Counted from the first letter of the stretch, positions 45,601 to 55,763 are shown. The stretch: 64,000 bases of DNA from Pseudomonas sp. GR 6-02 (GCF_001655615.1 NZ_CP011567.1:2179001-2243000), one strand, 5' to 3'. Numbers and translations are program-made. Notes: generated by a model not told the origin, from the letters alone.

Positions 45601-46491
45601 CTAGGCGAAGGACACTCTCCGGGTGCTGGGACGTGCGGTTTTGCTTTCATAGAAAGAGTCGAGCTTAGCTTTGCTGATCGTTTCTTCTGCATACAGAATT
45701 TCAGCCATCTGGGCTCGTTTTAGCTCTTCGGCGGTTCCGATGAACGCAACTTTGTGCTCGCCATCGTAGCCTCTGACTGACGCTGTATACCCTTCAATGG
45801 TGCAGTTATGGTATTCACGTTTCCTCATTGCATCCTTGAATTGTTCGGCGAAGGATTTTGTATCACCCAAACCCAGTGCGCTATGGCATCCGAATATCTT
45901 GATTTTTCCCGCATAGCTCTTATTAAGTCCAAATAACACGTCAAAGAATCTTGCCAGTTCTTTGGCGTTGACGGTTTGACCTTTGCCTTTTTCTTCCGAG
46001 GACATAAGCACGGAGCTTCCCGGTTCACAATGGCCCAGGACGTAAATTCGATCTCCGTCTCCAATCAGTGTTCTAATAAAACTAACAAGCTGCTCGGCGG
46101 CGGGGCCACCGGACACCAGGCAGCCTTTGCTTATGTATTTAGAGATGATTGCCGAAGTTTTTTGTGTCTTGCTCGGGTGTTCCTTTTCTTCCTCATCGTC
46201 ATCTCTTAATCTTTTTATTCCATCTTCTTTGAAAGAAGGAGATGAATTTTTTGAATCGCTTTCCGAGGGTGGGGGCATTATTTTTTTGGACTTTTCTTTC
46301 CAGGCATCAAGCCAGCTTCTAGATATTTCGTCGTAATCCGCTGATTCCTTTGCATTAAAGGGGTTCACCAACGCTAAATTGTAAGCCATCCCGATTTCGC
46401 TCCCTGATGTCGAGTGCCCACAGCGGTAAATGCCGCCTCTGACTGTTGACGGTAGTAGGGGATTTTCACCTAGGCAAATAAAGGAGGGCAC
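45601..46491 (-). CDS. Caspase-like (clan CD/C80-like) protein, 296 residues
   Basis: The central part shows the clan CD fold order: beta strand IYVLG-H154-C-E-P-G, then a helical segment, then IKIFG-C202-H-S-A-L-G, and later EGYTASVRGYD. His154 and Cys202 are placed as the catalytic dyad of caspase-like and C80 toxin-processing peptidases. The first 110 residues include a disordered acidic/basic stretch (IKRLRDDDEEEKEHPSKTQK). No signal peptide. Similar Pseudomonas proteins are uncharacterised; effector or programmed-death roles are possible. Pure pattern recognition, so moderate confidence. Confidence 0.5.
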   Translation of the reverse strand: MPSFICLGENPLLPSTVRGGIYRCGHSTSGSEIGMAYNLALVNPFNAKESADYDEISRSWLDAWKEKSKKIMPPPSESDSKNSSPSFKEDGIKRLRDDDEEEKEHPSKTQKTSAIISKYISKGCLVSGGPAAEQLVSFIRTLIGDGDRIYVLGHCEPGSSVLMSSEEKGKGQTVNAKELARFFDVLFGLNKSYAGKIKIFGCHSALGLGDTKSFAEQFKDAMRKREYHNCTIEGYTASVRGYDGEHKVAFIGTAEELKRAQMAEILYAEETISKAKLDSFYESKTARPSTRRVSFA

Positions 46492-46548
46492 CGGACGTCG
46501 GGGAAGGCGACCTCTTTTGTTACGCGCCTTCTAAAGGTACTTGTGCCC

Positions 46549-47481
46549 CTACAATTCGCCCATTTTCATCTCCGGACTCAACGTCCCCAACCAGGCCACC
46601 AATCCCACGATCAACACCGCCGCTGCCAATTCCACCACCACGCTGCGCCGCAACGCATTGGCGGCGACCGTGTATTGCCCGTCCCGCAACGACCGCTCCA
46701 GAAACGGCCCGAGGTGAAACCGGTTCAACGCGGCGAGCACCAGCATGCCGGCAAACAGCACCACTTTGATGAACAGCAGAATCCCGTAAGTGCTGAGAAA
46801 CACCTCGTCCAGCTTCGGCCCAACGATGAACAGATAATTCACCACCCCCGTCACCGTGATGACCACGACGATGGCCGCGCCAATCGCCTCAAACCGATTA
46901 ACCGCGCGGGCCAGCAACCTGAGGCGCGCTTCGGTTTGCAGGGCGTTGATCTTCGCCATCAACGCAAACGCCAGCAACGCGCCAAGCCAAGCCCCCGCCG
47001 CCAGCAGGTGCAGAATGTCTACCGCGAAATGCCAAAAGCGACGATTGCCTTCATCCATTGCCCCATGTCCGCTCCAGGCCAGGCTGGCGAGGGCAACAGC
47101 ACCGGCAAAAGCCGCGACCCATAAACTGAAGCCAGGCGCACGGAGCATCACCGCTAAGCCAGCGATCACCAGCGCAACAATGCGAACCCCCCAAGCCAAG
47201 CCGACATCCGTCTCAAACAGCATCATTTCGATGTGCGGACGCAGCTCGGCGAAGTCCGTTTCACCGCTCATGGCGCTCGCCATCATCACCATGCTGGCGA
47301 CGGACAACACCGCGCCCAGCACTGCCGTCCCCGCCAGCATCGAGCGGAATGGCAGCACCGCCCCGGACATCCGTTCCTGACCTTTAAGGCTGTACAGCCC
47401 AAAAAGCGCTACCCCGAACAACAGCATCAAATCCACATACAACGCAAACCGCAGGGCAATGCCGACCGAGTCGCTCATCAA
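46549..47481 (-). CDS. copD: Copper resistance membrane protein CopD
   Basis: A 310-residue inner-membrane protein with about eight spans, thought to take copper from CopC into the cytoplasm. The histidine-bearing segments SLAWSGHGAMDEG and FWHFAVDILHLLAAGAWLGAL are the CopD signature. ATG 47481 directly abuts the copC stop region, so the genes are coupled. Last gene of the leftward copABCD unit. An alternative Met one codon later exists. Confidence 0.93.
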   Translation of the reverse strand: MMSDSVGIALRFALYVDLMLLFGVALFGLYSLKGQERMSGAVLPFRSMLAGTAVLGAVLSVASMVMMASAMSGETDFAELRPHIEMMLFETDVGLAWGVRIVALVIAGLAVMLRAPGFSLWVAAFAGAVALASLAWSGHGAMDEGNRRFWHFAVDILHLLAAGAWLGALLAFALMAKINALQTEARLRLLARAVNRFEAIGAAIVVVITVTGVVNYLFIVGPKLDEVFLSTYGILLFIKVVLFAGMLVLAALNRFHLGPFLERSLRDGQYTVAANALRRSVVVELAAAVLIVGLVAWLGTLSPEMKMGEL

Positions 47482-47865
47482 TCACTTCACTTTGAACGTA
47501 ACGTTGCCGGTGATCGGGTGAGTGTCCGAAGACACGGCGCGCCATTCGACTTTGTAGCTGCCGGTGGGCAGGGGCGAGAGCGGGGTGATGACCATGGTTT
47601 TCGGGTCGCTGCCGCCGGAGACCTTGGCTTTCATCGGCATGGGGGAATGGGCCATGCCGGGCATTTCGGTCATGACCAGTTTGGCGCCGGAGAATTGGGT
47701 CATGAGGTTTTCGGAGAAGTGCAGCTCGATGTTGCTGGGCGCTGCGCCGTCCGCGCCTTCGGTTGGAGTGGAGGAGAGCAGTTTCGGGTGGGCTTGAGCC
47801 AGTGCGCTCATGAGCAGCCCGGTGGAAAGTGCGATGGCGACAGCGGTGGTTTTGATGGTGCGCAT
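47482..47865 (-). CDS. copC: Periplasmic copper-binding protein CopC
   Basis: A 127-residue periplasmic copper carrier. After the signal peptide (IALSTGLLMSALAQA), the mature protein begins HPKLLSSTPTEGADG, with His1 as Cu(II) ligand. The second site includes His in SSDTHPITGNVTF. A Met-rich segment (MTEMPGMAHSPMPM) is the Cu(I) site. Between copB and copD; the copD start is at its end. Confidence 0.95.
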   Translation of the reverse strand: MRTIKTTAVAIALSTGLLMSALAQAHPKLLSSTPTEGADGAAPSNIELHFSENLMTQFSGAKLVMTEMPGMAHSPMPMKAKVSGGSDPKTMVITPLSPLPTGSYKVEWRAVSSDTHPITGNVTFKVK

Positions 47866-47920
47866 GCAAGGCCTCTTACCGCTTTAAGCGGTTGGTTTTT
47901 AGGTTTTTGAGTTGAAGTGT

Positions 47921-48808
47921 TTAGAACCACAGCCGAACACCGACGACCAGTCGGGCTTCGCTGCGGTCCTCGCCTTCGTCCCTGGCGTAATCGGCGGTTT
48001 TGCCGTAGGTGCGGTTCCAGGTCACGCCGATGTAGGGCGCGAATTCCCGGCGGATTTCATAGCGCAGGCGCAGGCCGGCTTCGGTGCTGGACAACCCGGA
48101 GCCGATGCCCCGTTGCGGGTCGTTTTTGCCGTAGACGTTGAGCTCGGCGGTCGGCTGCAGAATCAGCCGGTTGGTGAGCAGGATGTCGTAGTCGCCTTCA
48201 AGGCGTGCAGCGGTCTGACCGCCTTCGCCGATGAACGCGGTGGCCTCGGTTTCGAAGTTGTACAGGGCCATGCCTTGCACGCCGAACGCGGCCCAGGTTT
48301 GCGGGGCGCCAGGTTTGAAATCCTGGCGCACGCCGGTTACCACATCCCACCATGGGCTGATCGCGTGACCCCAGAGGGCCTGGACTTCGGCATTTTCGGT
48401 CTTGCCATTGACGCGTTCGCCTTCGGAGCGCAACCACAGGCGATCAACGTCGCCGCCGATCCAGCCGGACAGATCCCACGCCAATGCGCTGCCGTTATCG
48501 GCGTCCTGCCATTCGAGTTTGTCGGCGAGGAAGTAATAGTTGAGCGCACTGTCGTGCATGTCATGGCCGGCGGGGCTGACGAAAACGGCGGCACGGTCGG
48601 CGTCGGTCAATGCCGGGATCGGCGTGCGGCTTTGGGTCGGCGCGGCGGGCTGCATTTGCCCGTAATCCTCGCTCTGCATCTGGCTGTGGTCCATGCCCGG
48701 CATCTGGCTATGGTCCATGCCCTGCATGTTGTCGGTGGCGGCCATGGCCGAAGAGAGCGTCAGGCCCATGGTGACGAGGGTCAAAGTGATCGGAGTGAGT
48801 CTGGTCAT
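47921..48808 (-). CDS. copB: Outer-membrane copper resistance protein CopB
   Basis: A 295-residue outer-membrane beta-barrel protein. Signal peptide ([19 protein letters not shown]), then a Met/His-rich segment with repeats of MDHSQM (residues 25-50), and then the CopB barrel ([46 protein letters not shown], ending VVGVRLWF). The terminal Phe is right for barrel assembly. ATG 48808 is 10 bases after the copA stop. It probably exports or stores copper at the outer membrane. Confidence 0.93.
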   Translation of the reverse strand: MTRLTPITLTLVTMGLTLSSAMAATDNMQGMDHSQMPGMDHSQMQSEDYGQMQPAAPTQSRTPIPALTDADRAAVFVSPAGHDMHDSALNYYFLADKLEWQDADNGSALAWDLSGWIGGDVDRLWLRSEGERVNGKTENAEVQALWGHAISPWWDVVTGVRQDFKPGAPQTWAAFGVQGMALYNFETEATAFIGEGGQTAARLEGDYDILLTNRLILQPTAELNVYGKNDPQRGIGSGLSSTEAGLRLRYEIRREFAPYIGVTWNRTYGKTADYARDEGEDRSEARLVVGVRLWF

Positions 48809-48818
48809 GGGTAGCGCC

Positions 48819-50636
48819 TTATTCTTCCACGCGAACTTCACGGAACATGCCCATTTCCATGTGGTACAGGAGATGGCAGTGGTAGGCCCAGCGGCCGAGC
48901 GCATCGGCAGTGACCCGATAGCTGCGCTTTGATCCTGGCGGCATGTCGATGGTGTGTTTGCGTACCATGAACTGGCCGTTCTCGTCTTCGAGGTCGCTCC
49001 ACATGCCGTGCAAATGAATGGGGTGAGTCATCATCGTGTCGTTGACCAGCACCACTCGAACCCGCTCGCCGTACTTGAGTCGCACGGGTTCGGCATCAGA
49101 GAACTTCACGCCGTTGAATGACCAGGCGAACTTCTCCATGTGGCCGGTCAGGTGCAGTTCGATGGTGCGGCCGGGCTCGCGGCCGTCCGGGTCTTCGAAG
49201 GTGCTGCGCAGGTCGGAGTAGGTCAGCACACGACGGCCGTTGTTGCGCAGGCCGATGCCCGGGTCGTCGAGTTTTGGCGTGGTGCTCATGGCTTGCATGT
49301 CCACCAGCGGGTTATCTTTTTCCGTGTCGGGATGGGATTGCATACCGGCCATTCCGGCCATGCCACCCATGGCCATGCTGCTGTGATCCATTCCGGCCAT
49401 GCTGTCCATGCCCTGCATGTCGCCGCCGTCCATGCCCTGCATGTCACCACCGTTCATGCCTTGCATGGCACCGTGGTCCATCCCCGCCATGTCACCGCCC
49501 ATGCTGCCGTGATCCATGCCGCCCATGCCCATGTCATCCATGGTCAGCAGCGGTCGCGGATCCAGCGCTGGAATCGGCGCCGACAACCCTGCCTTCACCG
49601 CCAGGGTGCCTCGCGCATAACCCGTTCGATCCATCGATTGGGCGAACAGCGTGTAGGCGTCCTGGGTCGGCTCGACAATTACATCGAACGTCTCCGCCAC
49701 CGCGATGCGGAACTCGTCGACGCTCACCGGTTTGACGTGTTGGCCATCCGCCGCGACCACGGTCATTTTCAAGCCCGGGATACGCACGTCGAAATAGGTC
49801 ATGGACGAGCCGTTGATAAAACGCAGGCGCAGCTTTTCGCCGGGACGGAATAGGCCAGTCCAGTTCATGTTCGGCGCCTGGCCGTTCATCAAGTAGGTGT
49901 AAGTGGCCCCGCTGACGTCCGCCAGGTCGGTGGGGTTCATCTTCATCTCGGCCCACATCTTGCGATCGGCCACCGTCGACCCCCAGCCTTTCTCGCTGAC
50001 GTCGTGGATGAAGTCGCCCACAGTGCGTTTGTTGTAGTTGTAGTAGTCCGATTGTTTCTTGAGTTTTTTCATCAGGCCGACGGCGTCTTCGTCGGTCCAG
50101 TCGGTGAGCATCACCACGTAATCGCGGTCGTATTGGAACGGCTCCGGCTCCTTGGCGTCGATCACCAACGGCCCATAAACCCCGGACTGTTCCTGAAAGC
50201 CCGAATGGCTGTGGTACCAGTAAGTGCCATTCTGCCGGACCTTGAACTGGTAGACGTACATGCCGTCCGGTTCGATCCCGTGAAAACTCAGGCCCGGCAC
50301 GCCGTCCATGTTGGCCGGCAGCAAAATGCCGTGCCAGTGAATGGACGTGCTGTCCTTGAGTTTGTTTTTCACCCGCAGCGTGACGGTGTCGCCTTCACGC
50401 CAGCGCAGCAGGGGGCCGGGAATGCCGCCGTTGATGGTCATCGCGGTTCGAGGGTTGCCGGTGATGTTGACCGGGGATTCGCCAATGAACAGGTCGAAGT
50501 CGGTACCGGCCAGCACATTCGGTTGGCCGGGGCTGGTGACCGCCCAGACTGGCGTGCGCCACAGCCCGAGGCCAGCGAGCACCCCGCCAGCGGCCAGGCC
50601 CTTCACAAAGGTGCGTCTTGAGGTGTTGGAATGCAT
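48819..50636 (-). CDS. copA: Multicopper oxidase CopA (PcoA type)
   Basis: A 605-residue periplasmic Cu(I) oxidase exported folded by the Tat route ([13 protein letters not shown], residues 6-17). All four copper motifs are seen: H100-W-H102, WYHSHSGF at 140-147, HPIHLHGMW near 540, and [12 protein letters not shown] at the C terminus. Between them is a long Met-rich domain with repeats of the G-M-D-H/G pattern (about residues 370-440), typical of PcoA/CopA. First gene of copABCD; a CopR-like box is 117 bases upstream. Not to be confused with the ATPase also named CopA. Confidence 0.96.
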   Translation of the reverse strand: MHSNTSRRTFVKGLAAGGVLAGLGLWRTPVWAVTSPGQPNVLAGTDFDLFIGESPVNITGNPRTAMTINGGIPGPLLRWREGDTVTLRVKNKLKDSTSIHWHGILLPANMDGVPGLSFHGIEPDGMYVYQFKVRQNGTYWYHSHSGFQEQSGVYGPLVIDAKEPEPFQYDRDYVVMLTDWTDEDAVGLMKKLKKQSDYYNYNKRTVGDFIHDVSEKGWGSTVADRKMWAEMKMNPTDLADVSGATYTYLMNGQAPNMNWTGLFRPGEKLRLRFINGSSMTYFDVRIPGLKMTVVAADGQHVKPVSVDEFRIAVAETFDVIVEPTQDAYTLFAQSMDRTGYARGTLAVKAGLSAPIPALDPRPLLTMDDMGMGGMDHGSMGGDMAGMDHGAMQGMNGGDMQGMDGGDMQGMDSMAGMDHSSMAMGGMAGMAGMQSHPDTEKDNPLVDMQAMSTTPKLDDPGIGLRNNGRRVLTYSDLRSTFEDPDGREPGRTIELHLTGHMEKFAWSFNGVKFSDAEPVRLKYGERVRVVLVNDTMMTHPIHLHGMWSDLEDENGQFMVRKHTIDMPPGSKRSYRVTADALGRWAYHCHLLYHMEMGMFREVRVEE

Positions 50637-50752
50637 GCCGTTTTATCCCGTCCGTCAGCCTGATGAAGCCCTCAGGTCCATCCTGAGCGGAAGGAAGAGA
50701 ACTCAATGGGGAGGAGGCTAACGGGCGGTGCCTTTCAGCAGGCTGAGGCCAA

Positions 50753-50769
50753 GATTACAGTTTTGACAG
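50753..50769. promoter_or_regulatory. CopR-like box upstream of copABCD
   Basis: GATTACAGTTTTGACAG matches the reverse complement of the box at 16238-16254 (GATTACAACTTTGTCAG) at 14 of 17 positions. It lies 117 bases upstream of copA. It supports control of copABCD by CopRS encoded 35 kb away. Confidence 0.6.
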
Positions 50770-50782
50770 TTTCACGCGGTGT

Positions 50783-51496
50783 TCAAGGACTGCTATTGGA
50801 CCTGGACGAATCCGCCACGGTGGCGTTACCGCAATTGATATACGAAGAAGACTTCAACCAACGCTGATCCGGGTAGTAAGAAAATAACAACTGCCCATCC
50901 TTCATCGAGTCGATCAGCCGATGTGCAATCGCAGGCCTCACTGCAGGGCAGCCGAGACTTCTGCCAATCCGGCCATTGGCCCGCGCCAGGGCAGGGCTGA
51001 CGTAAGGCGCGCCGTGAATGACGATCGCCCGTTCGAAGGCGTTGTCGTTAAAACCCGGTTCCAGGCCTTCCATGCGCAGGGAATAACCGTTCTGCCCGAC
51101 ATAGCTGGATTGGGTACGGTACAAGCCCAGGCTGGTGGCGTAGCTGGCATTCTGATTGGAGAATTGGCTGGCCATGTTCTCGCCACTGTTGCGACCGTGG
51201 GCGACCAGTTCATGGAACAACAATTTGCGTTGTTTAAGGTCGAATACCCAAAGACGTTGCACCGTCGAGGGCAGGGAATAATCGATCACTGCGAGTCTCT
51301 GCACCGGGGACGTGCCTTGGGCCCGGCTGCATTGGGAGGCGCGAACGGCCAGGGCAATGACTTTGGCGTTGGCATCGGGGGCCGCTTTGACCAAGGCAGC
51401 TTCAAGCGAATCGGCGTAGGCTGCCGGTAATGAAAAAAAAGCAGTCAGCAGCAGGGCCGTCATTAAGCAGCCAAAGCGGTGTGGGGCCATATGCAA
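50783..51496 (-). CDS. Murein L,D-transpeptidase-like protein (YkuD-related, DUF4105-like architecture absent)
   Basis: A 237-residue exported protein: signal peptide (CLMTALLLTAFFSLPAAYA), then a single catalytic domain of the murein L,D-transpeptidase catalytic family. The active-site order is IVIHGAPYV (His) followed by IGRSLGCPAVRP with the nucleophilic Cys; the conserved S-x-G-C is S-L-G-C. It would cross-link or trim peptidoglycan in the periplasm. It is divergent from the larger L,D-transpeptidase gene at 51572 with a 75-base gap, so their promoters overlap. Start could also be an ATG two codons later. Confidence 0.8.
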   Translation of the reverse strand: MHMAPHRFGCLMTALLLTAFFSLPAAYADSLEAALVKAAPDANAKVIALAVRASQCSRAQGTSPVQRLAVIDYSLPSTVQRLWVFDLKQRKLLFHELVAHGRNSGENMASQFSNQNASYATSLGLYRTQSSYVGQNGYSLRMEGLEPGFNDNAFERAIVIHGAPYVSPALARANGRIGRSLGCPAVRPAIAHRLIDSMKDGQLLFSYYPDQRWLKSSSYINCGNATVADSSRSNSSP

Positions 51497-51571
51497 GTCT
51501 CATCTGAATATTTCGAGTCTAGCAGCGCGCACGACGCTAGCCGGTTGAAAACGGAAGATTAAGGATTATCC

Positions 51572-53323
51572 ATGGGGCAGTTAACAAGGTTATTCGTCAT
51601 AAGCCGCATGTTTTTTATGGGCTTTCTGATAAGCGGCACGGCGATCGCGCAAACTTCGCCGATTGAGCCGGTATCTCCCGTTAGCACTGTGGCTGAAGCG
51701 GCTCCCGGTGATTATGTCGGCCAAGCGATTCAGGCGGAGTTGGCGCCATTGAGTTCGGCGTTTCCGCCGCTGCTCACCTCGCCGCGTCATCAACGGGTCG
51801 ATGTGAACCGAGTCGTGCTGGATTTTTATAGCCATCGCGGCTATCGCGCCGCCTGGACGGACGATGACGATGTCGCCCAGTTGTTGAAAAGCTTGGGTGA
51901 TACCCAGGCCGATGGCCTGAACCCCGCGGATTTCCGGATCGCCGAGTTGGCCGAGGCCCACACGCTGATGCAGACAACCTCCCCAACCCCCGGGCAACGG
52001 GCAGCCTTTGATATCTCCGCCACCCGGACGTTCATCACGGCGCTGCTGCAGTTGCGGCGCGGCAAGGTCGACCCTTCGCGGTTGGACATCCACTGGAACT
52101 TCGACCCCGCCGGCGTCGATCCTCGGGAGGACGTCAATAAGTTTTTTGCCGCCCTCGATAGCCATGACATTGCGCGCGCCTTTGCCCAGGCGCCGCCCCA
52201 AGAAGCGGTTTACGGCACGTTGCGCCATGGCCTGGCGCAACTGCGCAAGGTTCGTGATCGGGGTGGCTGGCCAAAGATCCCGGAAGGGCAGACGCTCAGG
52301 CCCGGCATGGACGACGCCTCAGTTGCTCTACTGCGTACGCGTTTGGCGGCGGGCGGTTATCTCGCCGCGCAAGGAACTGCTCGCACCGACTACGACGACG
52401 CCGTCACCGCGGCGGTGAAGAAGTTTCAGACTGAGCAATACCTTGGGGCGGACGGTGTAGCGGGGCCGGCGACACTCACGGAGCTGAATGTACCGGTCGA
52501 GGCGCGAATCGATCAGGTGCGGGTGAACATGGAGCGGGCGCGATGGCTGCTGTACAAACTTCAGGGCACCTTCGTCGTGGTCGATATCGCCGGGTATAAA
52601 GTCGCGTTCTATCGCGATGGCAAACCGATCTGGCGCTCACGGGTGCAGGTCGGTAAACCGTTTCGCAGCACGCCGATTTTTCAATCCGCGATCACCTACG
52701 TCACGTTCAACCCCACCTGGACCGTACCACCGACGATTCTGCTCAAGGACATGCTTCCGAAGATTCGCGACAATCCTGGTTACCTTGAGGCAAGCCGGAT
52801 TCGCGTGATCGATCGAGATGGCAATGTGCTTGATCCGTCCACTGTCGATTGGGACAACCCGCGCGGTCTCACCTTGCGGCAGGATGCGGGGTCGGATAAC
52901 TCGCTGGGGCAGGTAGTGATTCGTTTTCCCAATGAGTATTCGATTTATCTGCACGACACGCCGCATCGAGATTTGTTCGCGAAATCCAATCGCGCGACCA
53001 GCTCCGGCTGTATTCGGGTAGAAAACCCGCTGCAATTGGTGGAGCTGTTGTTCAACGATCCGGTTCACTGGAACAGCGAAGGGATTCAAAGACAGTTAGC
53101 CAACGGCAAGACAGAGAACATCAGGCTCCCGGTGAAAGTGCCGGTGCTGTTGGCCTACTGGACGGTGGACCTGAGTCTTGATGGGCGCGTGACATTCAAG
53201 CCCGATGTGTATGGCTATGACTCCCCGGTATTGCGGGCGTTGAATCTGCCTTCGGAGCGGCCGGCGCTGGACGGGAGGCGAACGGCGCCTCCCTCGGTGG
53301 CAGCGGAGCAGAGCAAGTTGTAG
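51572..53323 (+). CDS. L,D-transpeptidase, YcbB (LdtD) type
   Basis: A 583-residue periplasmic enzyme forming 3-3 cross-links in peptidoglycan. Signal peptide (residues 1-26, MFFMGFLISGTAIA). An N-terminal scaffold domain, a peptidoglycan-binding-1 motif (residues 255-310, ALLRTRLAAGGYLA to VAGPATLTELNV), and a YkuD domain with H-D-T-P-H-R-D and S-S-G-C-I-R-V motifs (Cys nucleophile near residue 475). The domain order matches YcbB. The tail is Pro/Arg-rich. Single gene; converging neighbour is 4 bases away. Confidence 0.93.
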   Translation: MGQLTRLFVISRMFFMGFLISGTAIAQTSPIEPVSPVSTVAEAAPGDYVGQAIQAELAPLSSAFPPLLTSPRHQRVDVNRVVLDFYSHRGYRAAWTDDDDVAQLLKSLGDTQADGLNPADFRIAELAEAHTLMQTTSPTPGQRAAFDISATRTFITALLQLRRGKVDPSRLDIHWNFDPAGVDPREDVNKFFAALDSHDIARAFAQAPPQEAVYGTLRHGLAQLRKVRDRGGWPKIPEGQTLRPGMDDASVALLRTRLAAGGYLAAQGTARTDYDDAVTAAVKKFQTEQYLGADGVAGPATLTELNVPVEARIDQVRVNMERARWLLYKLQGTFVVVDIAGYKVAFYRDGKPIWRSRVQVGKPFRSTPIFQSAITYVTFNPTWTVPPTILLKDMLPKIRDNPGYLEASRIRVIDRDGNVLDPSTVDWDNPRGLTLRQDAGSDNSLGQVVIRFPNEYSIYLHDTPHRDLFAKSNRATSSGCIRVENPLQLVELLFNDPVHWNSEGIQRQLANGKTENIRLPVKVPVLLAYWTVDLSLDGRVTFKPDVYGYDSPVLRALNLPSERPALDGRRTAPPSVAAEQSKL

Positions 53324-53326
53324 GCC

Positions 53327-53809
53327 TTAAAGCCCCAAGCCTTCCTGCACGGCCAGCAGCAAATTGTGTTCCGTCAGCGCGATCGCATCCGGTTGTTGTC
53401 CGGATTGTTCGCTCGCCTGGAGCCACCACTGCGTCTCGCCGTGTTCGTTCACGGTTCGTAACAAGGCGAGCTCCTTGCCTGTCGAGTGGATTTCGATCCG
53501 CCCGGCACCGTCGACGGTGAGGCGCGCGACGGGATCGAAGGTTATGCCGTGGTGGTTGCCTTCGATCAGCAGTTGGTCGATGGCGTAATCGTAAGTCGCG
53601 CCGTCCGGCGCACTCTCGAATACATGGGTGGAATTGCGTCGCAGCTTCAGGCCCACCTCGATCAGTGGTTGCAGCCAGGCTTCGATCTGGTGATACAGCT
53701 CGTAGACCTGGGCGGGCCAGCTGTCGATGGCTTGATCGGCGATGGTCGCGTCGGCACTGGTTTGCCGGGATTGTTTAAGCTTCGCGGCGAGCTCGTCTAC
53801 CTTACTCAT
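53327..53809 (-). CDS. Conserved hypothetical protein, 160 residues
   Basis: A cytoplasmic protein without a recognised domain. The first 50 residues are helical (VDELAAKLKQSRQTSADATI), then WPAQVYELYHQIEAWLQPLIEVGL, then a beta-rich half (YDYAIDQLLIEGNHHGITF, RIEIHSTGKELALLRTV). Its stop is 3 bases from the stop of the converging transpeptidase gene. ATG 53809 has AGGAAA before it. Proteins of this length and order are conserved in Pseudomonas, function unknown. Confidence 0.7.
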   Translation of the reverse strand: MSKVDELAAKLKQSRQTSADATIADQAIDSWPAQVYELYHQIEAWLQPLIEVGLKLRRNSTHVFESAPDGATYDYAIDQLLIEGNHHGITFDPVARLTVDGAGRIEIHSTGKELALLRTVNEHGETQWWLQASEQSGQQPDAIALTEHNLLLAVQEGLGL

Positions 53810-54003
53810 TTCGATTTCCTGTCGTGATGTCAGTTAATCGTAGCTTCTTCAAGGTCATGTGGTTTTGCCTTGCGTCATGGAATTAAAACACAACCATTTA
53901 TCCCTCAATCCTCTGTTTATCCCGCACAACCCCGTAGACTACGCTCAAAAAAATAGGGGCTTTGGGCCGTTGCTCATGTCTTACCCTTTTCCAGGACTCA
54001 CTT

Positions 54004-55575
54004 TTGCCTATCCCCATTCACGATCCGCAGCACGCGTCCGGTGGTGCCTTGAAGCGACTGCCTTTGCTCAAGGCTGCGGTGCTGTTCATTGCGGCGGTAT
54101 GCCTTTGTCTCTGTGGGCTGCTTTACCTGCAACTGGAGCAGTCGCGTCGGCATGACCTGGCGTTGGCCGAGGTGTCGTCGTCGAACCTGACCCGGGCCAT
54201 GGCGCAGCAGGCCGAAGACACGTTCATGAAGGCCGATCTGGTACTGACCAGTCTGGTGGACTGGATTCAGGCTGAAGGTTTCGACGCTGCCCAGACGCCA
54301 CGCCTGCAGAAAACCTTCGCCCGGCGGGTGCAGGCGCTGCATCAGTTGCACGGGATATTTCTGTTCGACAGGCAGGGGCAATGGGCCGTGACGTCGTTCG
54401 AGGATCTACCCCGCGGGGCTGGTGTGGCGGATCGCGAGTATTTCAGGTTTCACCAGCAAAACATCTCAACCCTGGCGCACATCGGCCCGGCCATTCGTAG
54501 TCGGGAAAATGGCGAGTGGATCATTCCGGTTTCCAGGCGGATAAACGATCAGAGCGGTCATTTCCAGGGTGTGTTGCTGGCCGGGATCAAGATGTCGTAC
54601 TTCGATCAGTTCTTCAAAAGCTTCAGCCTCGACGACAACGGCGCGATGTTTTTGGCATTGACCGATGGAACACTGCTGGCGCGGCGGCCGTTTGTGGAAT
54701 CGCAGATCGGCAGGTCATTGGCTAAGGGCGAGATTTTTCAGAAACTCTTGCCCAACGCCACGTCCGGCAACGCCATGATCGACTCAGTGGTGGATGGCAT
54801 CCCTCGGCTGTATGGCTATCGTCAGCTCGATGCCTATCCGGTGGTGGTCGCGGCGGCATCCTCCAAAGACGCAGTCCTCAAGGACTGGTACGACACGGCG
54901 ATTCAATCCGGTGTGATCGTCGCTCTGGTTGTCCTCGGCGTGGGGTTGTTCGGTTGGGTGTTCATTCATCAGGTTCGCGCGGGCGAGCGCATCGAGGCGG
55001 ATTTGCGCGAGGCGCAGAAAACCCTGGAACTGATCGCCACCCACGACAGCCTGACCGGGTTGGCCAACCGCCGCTTGTTCGAACGGGCGCTGGAGAAAGA
55101 GTTCGGGCGCGGTGCCCGGCGGTCGAGTTCGCTGGGCCTGATCATGCTCGATATCGATTACTTCAAGCGCTACAACGACACTTACGGTCATGTGGCCGGG
55201 GACCATTGCCTGGCTGAAGTGGCGCGGGCCCTGAAGAGTTGCTGTCACCGCAAAGCCGATCTGGCGGTGCGCTACGGCGGTGAAGAGTTCGCGGTGTTGC
55301 TGCCGGACACCGACATTCATGGAGCACTGACGATCGCCGAGCAAATCCGCCGCAGCGTCATGGACAAAAACATCACCCACAGCGGTTCGCCCACGGGCTA
55401 TCTGACGGTCAGTCTTGGCTGTTATTCGTTTGTGCCGACGGCGCACGACAGCACCGAAGTGTTGATCAAACGTGCGGATGCGGCGCTGTACCAGGCCAAG
55501 CACTCAGGGCGAAATCGCTCGGCGGTGTTGTCGATGGAAGGGGGCGTCGAGGCGCTGATGCGCTCGGATCGATGA
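54004..55575 (+). CDS. Diguanylate cyclase with periplasmic dCache-like sensor
   Basis: A 523-residue membrane enzyme making cyclic-di-GMP from GTP. Span 1 (LLKAAVLFIAAVCLCLCGLLYL), a periplasmic dCache-type sensor (about residues 40-275, with FLFDRQGQWAVTS and YGYRQLDAYPVVVAAASS), span 2 (VIVALVVLGVGLFGWVFI), and a GGDEF domain with R-Y-G-G-E-E-F as active site. The start is uncertain: TTG 54004 has AGGA upstream and gives a normal leader; no ATG or GTG is near. I see no I-site RxxD close to the GGEEF. Confidence 0.88.
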   Translation: MPIPIHDPQHASGGALKRLPLLKAAVLFIAAVCLCLCGLLYLQLEQSRRHDLALAEVSSSNLTRAMAQQAEDTFMKADLVLTSLVDWIQAEGFDAAQTPRLQKTFARRVQALHQLHGIFLFDRQGQWAVTSFEDLPRGAGVADREYFRFHQQNISTLAHIGPAIRSRENGEWIIPVSRRINDQSGHFQGVLLAGIKMSYFDQFFKSFSLDDNGAMFLALTDGTLLARRPFVESQIGRSLAKGEIFQKLLPNATSGNAMIDSVVDGIPRLYGYRQLDAYPVVVAAASSKDAVLKDWYDTAIQSGVIVALVVLGVGLFGWVFIHQVRAGERIEADLREAQKTLELIATHDSLTGLANRRLFERALEKEFGRGARRSSSLGLIMLDIDYFKRYNDTYGHVAGDHCLAEVARALKSCCHRKADLAVRYGGEEFAVLLPDTDIHGALTIAEQIRRSVMDKNITHSGSPTGYLTVSLGCYSFVPTAHDSTEVLIKRADAALYQAKHSGRNRSAVLSMEGGVEALMRSDR

Positions 55576-55763
55576 CGCTTGCGGCCATCGATGGGCAATG
55601 GTTCTTGTGACCGGTTCTTCAAGTGCGGCAATGACTTGCGTTATCCAGGAGCGATGATCGGGCATGCCTGCTATGGTCAGTGCAGAGAGCCTGGCTGTCA
55701 CACCTGACCGACCGGCCCACCGGTCTCATTCCGATCGAGCAATCGATTGACAGGATCAAGTGC

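Noticed and set aside
49330..49540. Repetitive stretch that looks like a direct-repeat array
   Set aside because: It encodes the Met/Asp/His/Gly repeats of CopA in frame. There are no spacers and no CRISPR-like regular lengths.
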